Shown: positions 36,366 to 45,680, counted from the stretch's first letter. The stretch is DNA of 64,000 nucleotides from Brotonthovivens ammoniilytica (GCF_025566885.1 NZ_JAOQJQ010000005.1:186001-250000); one strand, 5' to 3'. The notes: generated by a model from the sequence alone, not told the origin. Made by a program: numbers and translations.

Positions 36366-39300
36366 TTATACTGCTGCATTTGCATTTATCTGATCAATAA
36401 CCGTTCTGATTCCCATCCATACATTAAAATCTGTAAATATCTCTACTATGCTTCCCTTATCAGTAAATGGTGATTCCTGAAGTACGGAAAGGTCTTTCAT
36501 CATGCCGTTGTGCACTATATACTCAACAATCTGATTCACAAAATAGATTTGTCTGCTGTCAAGATTTATATCATTCAAAAATACAGAGAACGCCTCCTTT
36601 GCAGTATTCATATCAAGACCAACAATTTCACGCACGAACTCACCTAATGGCTTGGGGCCATATTCTTTTTCATATTCATCTTTGGAACCGACTTCCTCCC
36701 AAAGGATCTGTTCCAAACTTTCTACATCCATCTCAGTCAACGGCTTATTCGTTTTAAGCTTTGCAATTGCAATGGTATCCTGATGCTGACGTACATAGAA
36801 CTCTGCCTTTGCCTTGTAATTTTTAAGCTCATCATTCTCAAGTTCAGATTCCTTCCATTCTGTAGAAAGTATCTCATCCGTAAAATTTGTATCATACTTG
36901 ATCACGTCTTTAGACAGATACTTCATCAAATTACGAAGATTTAATCTGATAGATTCAAGCTCATCAATTCCGGCATTTTCTACATAGTCTGTATGCAGAA
37001 TCTTCTTGATTAATTCTGCCTGCTCCTGTATTTCCGGAATATTACCCACACTGGCAATTGCATTTACTTTTTTAAATAAATCGCCCTTATGCCTTCCATA
37101 GCCCTTTCCGGCCAAATAGGCCAATTCCATGCCATACACCAACGCATCAAATCGAACCGCACTTGCCTCATCTTGATCCGGCAAAATAAGTGGTGCTAAT
37201 TCCTCTCTTATCATCAATGTATCTTCAAATGTAATACCATTATAATTAGCATCCACAGAATATATATCAACATATTTCAGATGTTGCCTTACCGCGAAAT
37301 TCTCACGATTAAGCTCCTGCACCTTATCAACCATCATCCTTACAAGTTTTTCTCTATATGTAATTAATCTTTCCACTTGATATTCCAAATCCTGGAGCTT
37401 ATAAGCAATCTCAAATTTTAATGTAAAGATTGCTCCCTGCAAAGCAATTATATTAGCAGTTGCTCTGCCTTGATTCATACGGAAAAATTCAAAATTCCCA
37501 CAAAAATCAAAAATATAGAACTTGCTCTTATCTTCTTCGTCCATAAGTCCTGGACAAAGTCTCGTTCCACGTCCAATCATCTGCCAGAACTTTGCTTTAC
37601 TCATAACCTTCTTGAAAAACACCAGATTTAATACCTCCGGCACATCAATTCCGGTATCAAGCATATCTACTGAGATTGCTAATTGCGGCATCTTTTGGGG
37701 ATCTGAAAACTCATCAATTGCACTCTGAGCATAGGTCATGTAATTATCAATAACCTTGGCAAATGGTTGACCGCATTTGCTTAATTCAGGATATTGCTTA
37801 TTAAAAACCTCCAGTATCTTCTCGGCATGGTTATGATTCTTTGCAAAAATTATAGTTTTGCCAATTTTTTCACCATAATCAACCTTTAGGCCATCTTTCA
37901 TTAATATATTTAGAACCTGTTTTATTGTATCTTCGTTAAAAATCCATGTATTTAATGCTGATGAGCTAATTTTTTCCGGAAGCTTACCATCTTCAAATTC
38001 GAAGGTTGCTTCGTATGCCTCTTTATCTTCTTCAGATAATTCATCATACGCTATTCCATCTTCAATGAATTTCAGCTTTGTTTCTACCGTTATAAAATCT
38101 ACAAGATATCCATCCTTTACAGCTTGTGCTAATTCATAACCATAAGTAGGCACGCCATTTTCCAAATCAAAAACACCATACGTATTTTTATCAATCTCAT
38201 CCTTCGGCGTAGCTGTCAGCCCCACTAATGGAGCATCAAAATAATTGAAGATATCTCTGTACTTATTATAAATTGACCTATGTGCCTCGTCGCATATCAC
38301 AAGATCAAAATGACCACAAGTATAAATTTTACCTTGATCATCCTGTACAGAATCAATAACATTCATCATTGTCTGATAAGTAGAAAAAATGCAGTGTGCT
38401 GTATAATTATTCTTTTCTTCCACTATATTTGAACAGGACAAATCCGGCAAAAGATTTACAAAATTTCTTTTTGCCTGAGTAACCAACGAATTACGATCTG
38501 CAAGAAACAGTATATTTTTTACCCAGCCTGCATCTAAAAGCACCTTGCACAACGCAATTACCGTTCTTGTCTTTCCGGATCCGGTTGCCATAACAAGAAG
38601 TGCCTTTCTTCGATTTCGCTTATCAAAGCTGTCACACACTGCCTTAATGGCACCTTCCTGATAATAGCGCCCTGCAATCTTTTTATCTATTGAAATATGA
38701 TTTAAACTTATCTTCATAGTTCGAAGATTAAACAGCTTTTCTAAATCTCTCTTCGAATAAATAACAGATATCTTTCTTTCAGGATACTGATTATCTATAA
38801 TTCTTGTCTCAAAACCATTTGTAAGAAATACTACCGGTCTTCTGTTGTACTGCGCTTCCATCAAATCTGCATAGAGTTTTGCCTGCTGTCTCCCCTTGGC
38901 AACATCCGCACAGGTTCTCTTTGCCTCTACAATAGCCAACGGTCTGTGACTGTCATCATATAAAACATAGTCCGCAAATCCCACTTCTGACTTATTAGGC
39001 ATTCCAGGCAGCTCTACTTCGTTAAGCCAATCTTTTCCCTCTGTCCATCCTGCATCCAAAAGCATAGAATCAATGTAAATTTTTCTTGTTTTATATTCCG
39101 ATAAATCTAGTGGTTTCGGCACATAAGTCTGCTGCTGCTCTGCACGCTTTGCCGTCAATTCTTCTTTAAGCGCTTTATTTTCAGCTATGAGAGCTTTCAA
39201 ATCCACATCGTCATCAGATGACTTTATAATAACCGGCTCCATTTGTGGATCTGTTAATAAGCTCAAATCATATTGTCTTTCCTCATAGATATCAGAATAG

Positions 39301-39671
39301 CAATATGAAACATAATCCATAAATATAAAAAGATTCTTCAAACATAAAATTGCTTCATCCTCTGTAATTTTTCTGCCATTATGAGCCGCTCTATTTCCTA
39401 TTTTTCGAATCAAATTCAAGCGTTTCCAAAGTGAATCATCTACTAAATCATGAAAATTTTCTGTACTCATTAAACTGATTAGATTGTCCTGATATGGCAT
39501 TTCCAAAAAATCATCCACAGAATACATCCACTTAATAGCGAACTCCATAGCACGACGACAGTTGATTACACTGGCTTCCTTGTCAATTTTAAGAATCTTT
39601 TCAGCAGCAATAGCCACATCTGAAAAACTATTAAATTTTGGTTCCTGTCTTAAATAATCAAAGTTGGTCAT
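36366..39671 (-). CDS. hsdR: Type I restriction enzyme R subunit
   Basis: 1101 residues from ATG 39671, which has a clear AGGAGG; the open frame extends 91 codons upstream through the end of hsdS without support. A DUF4145-like N-terminal helical domain (about 20-135) and a coiled coil (KALIAENKALKEELTAKRAEQ) come first. Then follow the nuclease site FADYVLYDD...AIVEAKR (D234, E249, K251), Walker A MATGSGKT (361-368), CDEAHR, GLTATPKDE and the EcoEI-type C-terminal domain. It translocates and cuts unmodified DNA together with HsdM and HsdS. Intact in all motifs. Confidence 0.95.
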   Translation of the reverse strand: MTNFDYLRQEPKFNSFSDVAIAAEKILKIDKEASVINCRRAMEFAIKWMYSVDDFLEMPYQDNLISLMSTENFHDLVDDSLWKRLNLIRKIGNRAAHNGRKITEDEAILCLKNLFIFMDYVSYCYSDIYEERQYDLSLLTDPQMEPVIIKSSDDDVDLKALIAENKALKEELTAKRAEQQQTYVPKPLDLSEYKTRKIYIDSMLLDAGWTEGKDWLNEVELPGMPNKSEVGFADYVLYDDSHRPLAIVEAKRTCADVAKGRQQAKLYADLMEAQYNRRPVVFLTNGFETRIIDNQYPERKISVIYSKRDLEKLFNLRTMKISLNHISIDKKIAGRYYQEGAIKAVCDSFDKRNRRKALLVMATGSGKTRTVIALCKVLLDAGWVKNILFLADRNSLVTQAKRNFVNLLPDLSCSNIVEEKNNYTAHCIFSTYQTMMNVIDSVQDDQGKIYTCGHFDLVICDEAHRSIYNKYRDIFNYFDAPLVGLTATPKDEIDKNTYGVFDLENGVPTYGYELAQAVKDGYLVDFITVETKLKFIEDGIAYDELSEEDKEAYEATFEFEDGKLPEKISSSALNTWIFNEDTIKQVLNILMKDGLKVDYGEKIGKTIIFAKNHNHAEKILEVFNKQYPELSKCGQPFAKVIDNYMTYAQSAIDEFSDPQKMPQLAISVDMLDTGIDVPEVLNLVFFKKVMSKAKFWQMIGRGTRLCPGLMDEEDKSKFYIFDFCGNFEFFRMNQGRATANIIALQGAIFTLKFEIAYKLQDLEYQVERLITYREKLVRMMVDKVQELNRENFAVRQHLKYVDIYSVDANYNGITFEDTLMIREELAPLILPDQDEASAVRFDALVYGMELAYLAGKGYGRHKGDLFKKVNAIASVGNIPEIQEQAELIKKILHTDYVENAGIDELESIRLNLRNLMKYLSKDVIKYDTNFTDEILSTEWKESELENDELKNYKAKAEFYVRQHQDTIAIAKLKTNKPLTEMDVESLEQILWEEVGSKDEYEKEYGPKPLGEFVREIVGLDMNTAKEAFSVFLNDINLDSRQIYFVNQIVEYIVHNGMMKDLSVLQESPFTDKGSIVEIFTDFNVWMGIRTVIDQINANAAV

Positions 39672-39828
39672 CGCAAACCTCCTCTTACGGTATAATACTT
39701 CCTTTGTATAAAAACTTTCCACATCTAAATCTCTTAATATGTAATGTATTTGACTATTGTTAAGTACAATTCTAAATAAATTTTTCTTCCCTTTAAAAAA
39801 TAAGCAATCATAAGCATCCTGCCATTCA

Positions 39829-40962
39829 CTAATAAAAGTGTCGAAATTCGTGAAATTTTGATTTGTCGACTTGATTGACGAAATCAGAAAAATTATTTTG
39901 GAGTTCCAATGGTGGAAGCGCAATCTCAAGCTTACGAATATCACCTAAAGATATAAATTTCTGTGTTCCACCTTTTACTTTACTAAGAACCGCGCTGTCA
40001 AAATAATCTGACTGAAGTAATGCTTTTACAAAAATATTGTTTACCAAAGAGTCTTCTACAAATTTGATTAATGCAACATTCTTTATAGCAAATTCTTTAT
40101 CAACATCAACTATTACTGGATTACCAACTGTTCCTATCATCGGCATAAGGATATCGCCTAAGTCAACCTTTGAACGTGAATTTATCTTATTTAAATCTTC
40201 TCTACAGATTAAGCTACAATCGGTAAAGTCAATTTTTCCAGTAGATACATTCTTAGACGTTACTAATGGGTAACCGTCATCCATAACATATTTGGGCGAG
40301 TCATGTGTTCCATCTCGAACATCGCAAACTTCTCCTAAGAGTTTCTTTTCCCATCCATTAGTATTACCAGTCATATCCCCAAACATCTCGACAAATCGGC
40401 TTTTGATTAATAGGTCTAGTTGTTCTAATTGCACTTTTCTTTTCTTAATGATTTCTTTCAATTTATCAAGCTTTTCACATATCTGAACCTGTTCTATAAT
40501 ATCAATATCTGCCACCTCATAACAAGACACATAATCATCCGTTTTGAGATTATGAAGTCCTGTAGTTTTGTTTTCAAATGGTCTAGTTCCTCCTCTTCGA
40601 TAATTTCCGTAAAGAGAATAAAACACATATTTGGGAAACCATTGCTTTATATCCTTTACCCTTAATAGTCCTGTAAAATTATTAAATAAATAGGTTTTTT
40701 CAGGTCCTTCAAAATAAATCACTCTTCCTACTGGTTGTTTATCAGAACCTCCCGATTTTTCAATTATAATATCTCCCTGACAAAGATACTTTTCATCTAT
40801 GTTTTTCTTTGTGATACAACGGGTGACTACATTATTATAATCAACACTCCCCTTATTAGTGAAATTAGTTGTCCTAAGTACGGGGGTTCCATCTCCGGTT
40901 TCATCATCAGCCCCCCACTCTCCAGAAAGAGCCCTTCCTGTAATATCTATTAACTTAGCCAT
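39829..40962 (-). CDS. hsdS: Type I restriction specificity subunit, second copy with altered C-terminus
   Basis: 377 residues with two target-recognition domains. The first runs to about 150, the central conserved helix is KLKEIIKKRKVQLEQLDLLIKSRFVEMFGD, and the second TRD runs from about 200 to 345 with the conserved SLGDIRKLEIALPPLELQ. The protein ends KSKFHEFRHFY just after the conserved NNFSDFVNQVDKSK, so the distal half of the usual C-terminal helix (AVQKSLDEVQ...LMQKYFG in the other copy) is missing. The recognition differs from that of the copy at 42969-44138. Its 5' leader, centre and 3' part share direct repeats with that copy. Whether it is used directly or only donates domains is open. 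Confidence 0.88.
   Translation of the reverse strand: MAKLIDITGRALSGEWGADDETGDGTPVLRTTNFTNKGSVDYNNVVTRCITKKNIDEKYLCQGDIIIEKSGGSDKQPVGRVIYFEGPEKTYLFNNFTGLLRVKDIKQWFPKYVFYSLYGNYRRGGTRPFENKTTGLHNLKTDDYVSCYEVADIDIIEQVQICEKLDKLKEIIKKRKVQLEQLDLLIKSRFVEMFGDMTGNTNGWEKKLLGEVCDVRDGTHDSPKYVMDDGYPLVTSKNVSTGKIDFTDCSLICREDLNKINSRSKVDLGDILMPMIGTVGNPVIVDVDKEFAIKNVALIKFVEDSLVNNIFVKALLQSDYFDSAVLSKVKGGTQKFISLGDIRKLEIALPPLELQNNFSDFVNQVDKSKFHEFRHFY
39856..39900. repeat. 3' direct repeat of hsdS (copy in second hsdS)
   Basis: 45 nt identical to 43041-43085, covering codons of FSDFVNQVDKSK. It is the last sequence shared before the two hsdS ends diverge. Confidence 0.9.
40376..40430. repeat. Central direct repeat of hsdS (copy in second hsdS)
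   Basis: 55 nt, nearly identical (four differences seen) to 43579-43633, encoding the central helix LEQLDLLIKSRFVEMFGD between the two recognition domains. Exchange here would swap TRD2. Confidence 0.9.
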
Positions 40963-40986
40963 ATCATCCCTACAAACCTCAATTTA
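40954..40986. repeat. 5' direct repeat at hsdS start (second copy)
   Basis: 33 nt identical to 44130-44162. It spans the ribosome binding site and first three codons of hsdS and lies in the same orientation in both places, 3.18 kb apart. Recombination would delete rather than invert the DNA between. Confidence 0.9.
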
Positions 40987-41952
40987 GGTCATGTATTTCT
41001 GATGAGATGCCTTTACGTTTGTCTGATTTACCATCGCATATTGCATGGTTGTGTCAATTTGAGAATGCCCAAGTATCTTCTGCACTTGCTCGATAGGCAT
41101 TCCCTTATCAATTGCTCTTGTTGCCATTGTCCTTCTAAATTTGTGTGGATGAACTCTCTCCAAATTTAATAACCTTCCAAGTTGTCTTAATCTAATTTCT
41201 ACGCCACTTATTTTCAAACGCGAATGTGGCGCATCTAATGTGACAAATAATGCCGTATTTTTATCTTTTCTACTATCTATATAGTTCTTTAGATGTACTT
41301 TCGCTTTTGCATCAAAATATACTCGGCGTTCTTTATCCCCTTTCCCATAAACAACACACTCTCGCCCTTCAAGATCAATATCGTCAATATTCAAATTCAC
41401 TAATTCTCCAACCCTTATTCCTGTAGAATAAAGTAAATCAATTATTGCCAAGTCTCGTATATCTTTACAATTATCACGTAATTTCTCTATACCTTCATCA
41501 GAGATGACACTTTTTACAACTGTTTTAGTTTTTATTTTATGGATCCTTTTCATTGGGCTTTTTAAAATGTAATCCTCTTCCTCAAGCCAGGAAAAGAAAC
41601 TCGAAATATTACGCCGTATATTATCTACTGTAACATTCGTACAATTATTTCTCTTTTGATATGCAGCCAAATACTCCCTGATTTCTTCTGTTGAGACTTT
41701 TCTAATTTGCTTGTCCATTTCTGAAATAAAATGTTCTATCGTAGTTCTATAATACTTAATAGTCCTTTCAGAACAACCTTCAATCTTCTTTGCATCCAAA
41801 AAAATCTGTAAGAATGCTTCATTGGAAATCTCCGTTTTATCCACGGTATTTTCGGCAAACGCCTCAACTATCACTTCCTGAAGTTTCTTCATTTGGGCAA
41901 TCGACAAATATTCTGCCATCTCATTTAGTACTTTTACAATCTTTTCTTCCAT
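40984..41952 (-). CDS. Tyrosine recombinase (XerC/phage integrase family) inside the type I locus
   Basis: 322 residues from ATG 41952 behind GAGG; ATG 41967 is in frame but less well placed. A SAM-like N-terminal core-binding domain (about 60-140) and a catalytic domain with STGIRVGELVNL (Arg), HPHKFRRTMATRAI (His-x-x-Arg), GHSQIDTTMQYA (His and Tyr) give a complete active set. Recombinases between two hsdS genes are known to shuffle specificity domains in other Firmicutes. Here the hsdS copies are in direct orientation, so exchange or excision is expected. Confidence 0.9.
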   Translation of the reverse strand: MEEKIVKVLNEMAEYLSIAQMKKLQEVIVEAFAENTVDKTEISNEAFLQIFLDAKKIEGCSERTIKYYRTTIEHFISEMDKQIRKVSTEEIREYLAAYQKRNNCTNVTVDNIRRNISSFFSWLEEEDYILKSPMKRIHKIKTKTVVKSVISDEGIEKLRDNCKDIRDLAIIDLLYSTGIRVGELVNLNIDDIDLEGRECVVYGKGDKERRVYFDAKAKVHLKNYIDSRKDKNTALFVTLDAPHSRLKISGVEIRLRQLGRLLNLERVHPHKFRRTMATRAIDKGMPIEQVQKILGHSQIDTTMQYAMVNQTNVKASHQKYMT

Positions 41953-41988
41953 GTTGGTATACCTCATCTATTGTTTGTGTACCAACAT
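41951..41988. promoter_or_regulatory. Inverted repeat over the recombinase start
   Basis: ATGTTGGTATAC (41951-41962) and GTGTACCAACAT (41977-41988) are complementary except for one position, with a 14-nt spacer covering the RBS and start codon. It could be an operator, a translation-blocking hairpin, or a recombinase core site. Confidence 0.5.
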
Positions 41989-42026
41989 CCTTCATCCACT
42001 CTGTCATTCGCAATATTCAATACAAC

Positions 42027-42506
42027 TTATAATCCATTAAATGAATTAGCATAATACGCTCTTTTTAATATATAAGACGGTTCGTAATACACCCCCGTAT
42101 TATAATCATCTATTTCTTCCGCAATCCATGAATTGTAAACCCGCAGCATTCCCTGAATGTAATCTTCATCGTCATCTAAAGTTTGTAGTATTAATCTACA
42201 ATAAACCTTTCCCATTTGTGTTTCTGTTGGTATTATGTCAACTAATTCCTTATTAACATCACCAACATCAAAGCTTCCCTTTTCCAACCTATATTCATTA
42301 ATAAAATCATTCACCACTTGTAACGGATTTTCACAATGTAACACAGATGCCACACTAATTTTTTCTACCAGTGCATCGTACCCAATTGTATTCACCACAT
42401 AACAATTATGCTGATGCAATGTTCGCGCAATACGTTCCGTAATATAGCACATAAAATACAAGTCATTTTCTGTAACATTTTCATCTGGGAAAAAAATATT
42501 TTTCAT
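42027..42506 (-). CDS. Unrecognised protein, likely partner of the ART-like toxin
   Basis: 159 residues from ATG 42506, which overlaps the toxin stop as ATGA; the ORF extends 17 codons upstream without support. The N-terminal half (NDLYFMCYITERIARTLHQHNCYVVNTIGYDALVEKI) resembles the small DUF3791-type proteins that accompany DUF3990 genes. The C-terminal half is acidic and unassigned. Tight coupling to the upstream gene suggests an antitoxin or immunity role. This is inference; no enzymatic motif is visible. Confidence 0.6.
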   Translation of the reverse strand: MKNIFFPDENVTENDLYFMCYITERIARTLHQHNCYVVNTIGYDALVEKISVASVLHCENPLQVVNDFINEYRLEKGSFDVGDVNKELVDIIPTETQMGKVYCRLILQTLDDDEDYIQGMLRVYNSWIAEEIDDYNTGVYYEPSYILKRAYYANSFNGL

Positions 42507-42955
42507 AACTCTACACTCCCTATAAAACGAATGGTCTTTAATGCCCGCTCCGTGCAAAATACAATTTGATGAGTTGGATATTTAAATTTTGCCAGAGCCC
42601 AAAATGCTTCTCTACTTATTTTTGCTTCCATATAGTCTTCCACATAATCCCAAATTGTATCATCTGCCATAGGCCCTTCTACAATATCATATTCATGACC
42701 TGCACCATTTCTACATGCAGCAATAAAATCAAGCCATTCATCAGACATGCTGGTAAAATTTAAAATATTTAATTCAGAACTTCCCTGATATTCATATATG
42801 TTAACTATATGTTTTGGTTTCTTACTGTTTGCCCATTTAATCGCCTGTTTTTTTAGACTTGTACAATAAAATCCAAAACCAAAATCTTTGTAAAATCCAC
42901 ATTCTATTATTTGAGGGTGTTTTACTGTCACATTACTCCCATGATATATTTCCAT
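42503..42955 (-). CDS. DUF3990-type ADP-ribosyltransferase-like protein (putative toxin)
   Basis: 150 residues from ATG 42955 (AAGG upstream; an in-frame TTG 21 nt earlier is weaker). The opening IYHGSNVTVKHPQII...KDFGFGFYCTSLKKQAIKWA is the DUF3990 pattern, a member of the ADP-ribosyltransferase clan. Such genes usually sit beside a small partner, as here. It lies between hsdS and the recombinase, on the segment that direct-repeat recombination would remove. A toxin there would punish loss of the locus; toxicity is inferred. Confidence 0.7.
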   Translation of the reverse strand: MEIYHGSNVTVKHPQIIECGFYKDFGFGFYCTSLKKQAIKWANSKKPKHIVNIYEYQGSSELNILNFTSMSDEWLDFIAACRNGAGHEYDIVEGPMADDTIWDYVEDYMEAKISREAFWALAKFKYPTHQIVFCTERALKTIRFIGSVEL

Positions 42956-42968
42956 ATTCTCAACCTTC

Positions 42969-44138
42969 TTATCCAAAATATTTTTGCATTAATGAATCGA
43001 ATAGTAACTGTACTTCGTCTAATGATTTTTGCACTGCAATTTTTGATTTGTCGACTTGATTGACGAAATCAGAAAAATTATTTTGTAGCTCTATTGGTGG
43101 TAAACAAATAATAAGCTTTCCCAATCTTCCCTTTGAAATGTTTGACATTGATTTTGCTGAACCACTCGCAATACTTTGAATTTCCCCTCTAAACAAATCA
43201 TGGTTAATTAGGTTGCATAAGTAAACTTTATTACAGTTTTCATTTGTATTTAATCTAAAAATCAAATCGGGCATCATCAGTTTCCCTGGTGTTGAAGAAA
43301 CATAGGCAGCCATACCTACCAATTCAGGAGTATTTTTCCTTGTAAACAATAAATCTCCTTCTTGCACTTCTGCACTTTCTAAAAAGTCATTCTCATCTAT
43401 CATAGCTTTATTTTCTTCAGGCTTATATACACCATATGTAACTGCACTTAATTTCAATATAGCTGGATCCGTTCCAACTCTTGCAATACCAGCACAAACA
43501 AAACTTTTTCCGTTTTCAATACATTCAAGACAATCATTTATTTCTACTTTATTCCATCCCTTAGGATTAGTAATCGGATCCCCAAACATCTCAACAAATC
43601 GGCTTTTGATTAAGAGGTCTAACTGTTCTAATTCCCGCCTTCTAACGGCAATTACATACCATACCTTCTTCAACATATCTACCGACATTTGCTGCTCTTT
43701 TTTATCTGGAAGATTGATTTCTATATCTGCCACAATTCCCTTAGAAATCTCCTTGAATGTTGCTCCTCTTCCCAACGAATTAAGATAAACCGTATTTCCA
43801 CGCAAAAACCAATATAGATACTCTGATAGGACTTCATCTGAACAAATCAAATTCTTAAATCCCTGATTGCAGTACATTTCCTTACCTGCTATTGCAACCT
43901 TTCCGATAGGAGCTCTAGAAGACAAAATAACAGTCCCTTTAGGAAATGGTTTCAATCCTGTTTTCTCTACTCCAAGCTGTGTAATCTTCCTTACACTTTC
44001 TTCAACAATATACGTATCTTCATTTATTTCAGCCGGAGTGATCCAGTCAATATCACCATCCCAATATTCATTAATACTGGTTTTAGGTGTACTTCCTGAT
44101 ACAATTTCACATATATCTCCAAGTTTTACCTTAGCCAT
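42969..44138 (-). CDS. hsdS: Type I restriction specificity subunit, first copy
   Basis: 389 residues, full length. TRD1 (1-150, starting MAKVKLGDICEIVSGSTPKTSINEYWDGDIDWITPAEI), central helix VIAVRRRELEQLDLLIKSRFVEMFGDP, TRD2 (about 195-350) and the C-terminal helix NNFSDFVNQVDKSKIAVQKSLDEVQLLFDSLMQKYFG. It lies 39 nt after hsdM and is probably the copy in active use. It determines which bipartite sequence is methylated or cut. Confidence 0.93.
   Translation of the reverse strand: MAKVKLGDICEIVSGSTPKTSINEYWDGDIDWITPAEINEDTYIVEESVRKITQLGVEKTGLKPFPKGTVILSSRAPIGKVAIAGKEMYCNQGFKNLICSDEVLSEYLYWFLRGNTVYLNSLGRGATFKEISKGIVADIEINLPDKKEQQMSVDMLKKVWYVIAVRRRELEQLDLLIKSRFVEMFGDPITNPKGWNKVEINDCLECIENGKSFVCAGIARVGTDPAILKLSAVTYGVYKPEENKAMIDENDFLESAEVQEGDLLFTRKNTPELVGMAAYVSSTPGKLMMPDLIFRLNTNENCNKVYLCNLINHDLFRGEIQSIASGSAKSMSNISKGRLGKLIICLPPIELQNNFSDFVNQVDKSKIAVQKSLDEVQLLFDSLMQKYFG
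43041..43085. repeat. 3' direct repeat of hsdS (first copy)
   Basis: Partner of 39856-39900; 45 identical nucleotides in the same orientation. Confidence 0.9.
43579..43633. repeat. Central direct repeat of hsdS (first copy)
   Basis: Partner of 40376-40430 in the same orientation, encoding the central spacer helix. Confidence 0.9.
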
Positions 44139-44162
44139 ATCATCCCTACAAACCTCAATTTA
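44130..44162. repeat. 5' direct repeat at hsdS start (first copy)
   Basis: Partner of 40954-40986; 33 identical nucleotides including RBS and start codon. Confidence 0.9.
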
Positions 44163-44177
44163 AGAGGCCCTTTCTTT

Positions 44178-45680
44178 TTATTTCCCAAGCAATTCTCTAA
44201 GCAACGCGGTTTCTTTGTTTATTTCTGCATTCAACCTTTCGATTTCATCAAGAATTTCTTCCGTAGGCGGGTACTCTACAGGAATATACTCCACTTTCTT
44301 ATATTTATTGATAGATAAGTCGTATCCATTATCAATAATTTCCTGCTTGGGAACCATAAATGACTTTTCTGTTCGTTCTCTATCTGCTTCTTCTTCGATA
44401 TTTTTAAATCTGGCAATAATGTCCGGAATATCATTTTCTGCTATTTCACTTCTCTTATCATCCAAACTAAAGCCATCCGCCTGCATATCATAAAACCAAA
44501 CTTCATCTGTTCCGCCATGATTTGTCTTTGTGAAAATAAGTATTGCTGTAGACACTCCTGCATATGGTTTAAAGACACCGGAAGGCATTGAAATAACCGC
44601 CTCTAGTCTCTGATTTTCTATAATTTCTTTTCTAATTGCCTTATGTGCTGTAGAAGCCCCAAACAAAACACCATCCGGAACTATACACGCACATCTTCCT
44701 CCAATTTTAAGCATCCGGACAAACAAAGCCAGAAATAGTAATTCTGTTTTCTTTGTCTTGCATACTTTGAGCAAGTCTGCAGATACAATATCATAATCGA
44801 GACTTCCCTTAAATGGCGGATTTGCAAGTATCAGAGAATACTGCTCATGATCCGGGTTCTGATCAGATAAGCTGTCTCTATATTCGATAACTGGACTTTC
44901 TACACCATGTGTCATCATGTTCATCGCACCGATGCGAAGCATTGTTCTATCCATATCAAATCCGTGGAACATATGATTCATAAAATGATTTTTCTTTTCT
45001 TTGTTATAAAAGATTTCTTCTTTCTTATAAGTTCTTAAATATTCCCCGGATTCTACAAGAAAGCCTGCTGTTCCACAACTTGGATCACAGATTACATCAT
45101 CTGCTTTAGGAGCCATAAGTTCTACCATCATCTTAATAATATGACGTGGTGTTCTAAATTGGCCATTAACACCAGCAGTTGCCAATTTGGACAATAAGTA
45201 CTCGTATACATCGCCTCTGGCATCGGAATCCTTTAATTTTTCCATCTGTGCATACAATTCATCCATTGCATCTACAATTTTAGAAAGCATTAAAGGTGTC
45301 GGTAATTTAAAGATCGCATCATCCATGTATTTTGAATATGCACTATCCTTATTAGCATGTAGATTTTTTATAAATGGAAATACCATTTCCTGCATCACAG
45401 AATACATTCTGTCAGCTGGATAATCCCTAAACACAGACCATTTAAGCTGACTTCCTTCAATCGTTCTTTCTCCAATTTTCACCTCTTTGGAAAATATGCT
45501 TTCATATGGCAGCCCCAGCATAGCGCTTTCTTTTGCATGGGTATTATCAGATTCATCCAAATCATGAATAAACATCAGGTATGTCATTTGCTCAATAACA
45601 TCCAATGGATTTGTTAAACCGCCTGTCCAAAAAATTTCCCATAAACTATCAATTCTATTTTTTAATTCTCCTGCAATCAT
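44178..45680 (-). CDS. hsdM: Type I restriction-modification DNA methyltransferase subunit
   Basis: 500 residues. The N-terminal helical domain (LWEIFWTGGLTNPLDVIEQMTYLMFIHDLDE) is followed by motif I CDPSCGTAGFLVESGEY and catalytic NPPFKGSLD, then the C-terminal contacts to HsdS. It methylates adenine in the HsdS-defined site. It is the first gene of the hsdM-hsdS-toxin pair-recombinase-hsdS-hsdR series on the minus strand. GGAG lies 12 nt before ATG 45680. Confidence 0.95.
   Translation of the reverse strand: MIAGELKNRIDSLWEIFWTGGLTNPLDVIEQMTYLMFIHDLDESDNTHAKESAMLGLPYESIFSKEVKIGERTIEGSQLKWSVFRDYPADRMYSVMQEMVFPFIKNLHANKDSAYSKYMDDAIFKLPTPLMLSKIVDAMDELYAQMEKLKDSDARGDVYEYLLSKLATAGVNGQFRTPRHIIKMMVELMAPKADDVICDPSCGTAGFLVESGEYLRTYKKEEIFYNKEKKNHFMNHMFHGFDMDRTMLRIGAMNMMTHGVESPVIEYRDSLSDQNPDHEQYSLILANPPFKGSLDYDIVSADLLKVCKTKKTELLFLALFVRMLKIGGRCACIVPDGVLFGASTAHKAIRKEIIENQRLEAVISMPSGVFKPYAGVSTAILIFTKTNHGGTDEVWFYDMQADGFSLDDKRSEIAENDIPDIIARFKNIEEEADRERTEKSFMVPKQEIIDNGYDLSINKYKKVEYIPVEYPPTEEILDEIERLNAEINKETALLRELLGK

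Noticed and set aside
39672..39944. N-terminal extension of the hsdR frame
   Set aside because: Overlaps the end of hsdS in another frame; a strong AGGAGG and the conserved start are at 39671.
39829..44162. Inverting shufflon between two hsdS genes
   Set aside because: Both hsdS genes and all shared repeats are in the same orientation, so inversion through them is not possible; exchange or deletion is proposed instead.
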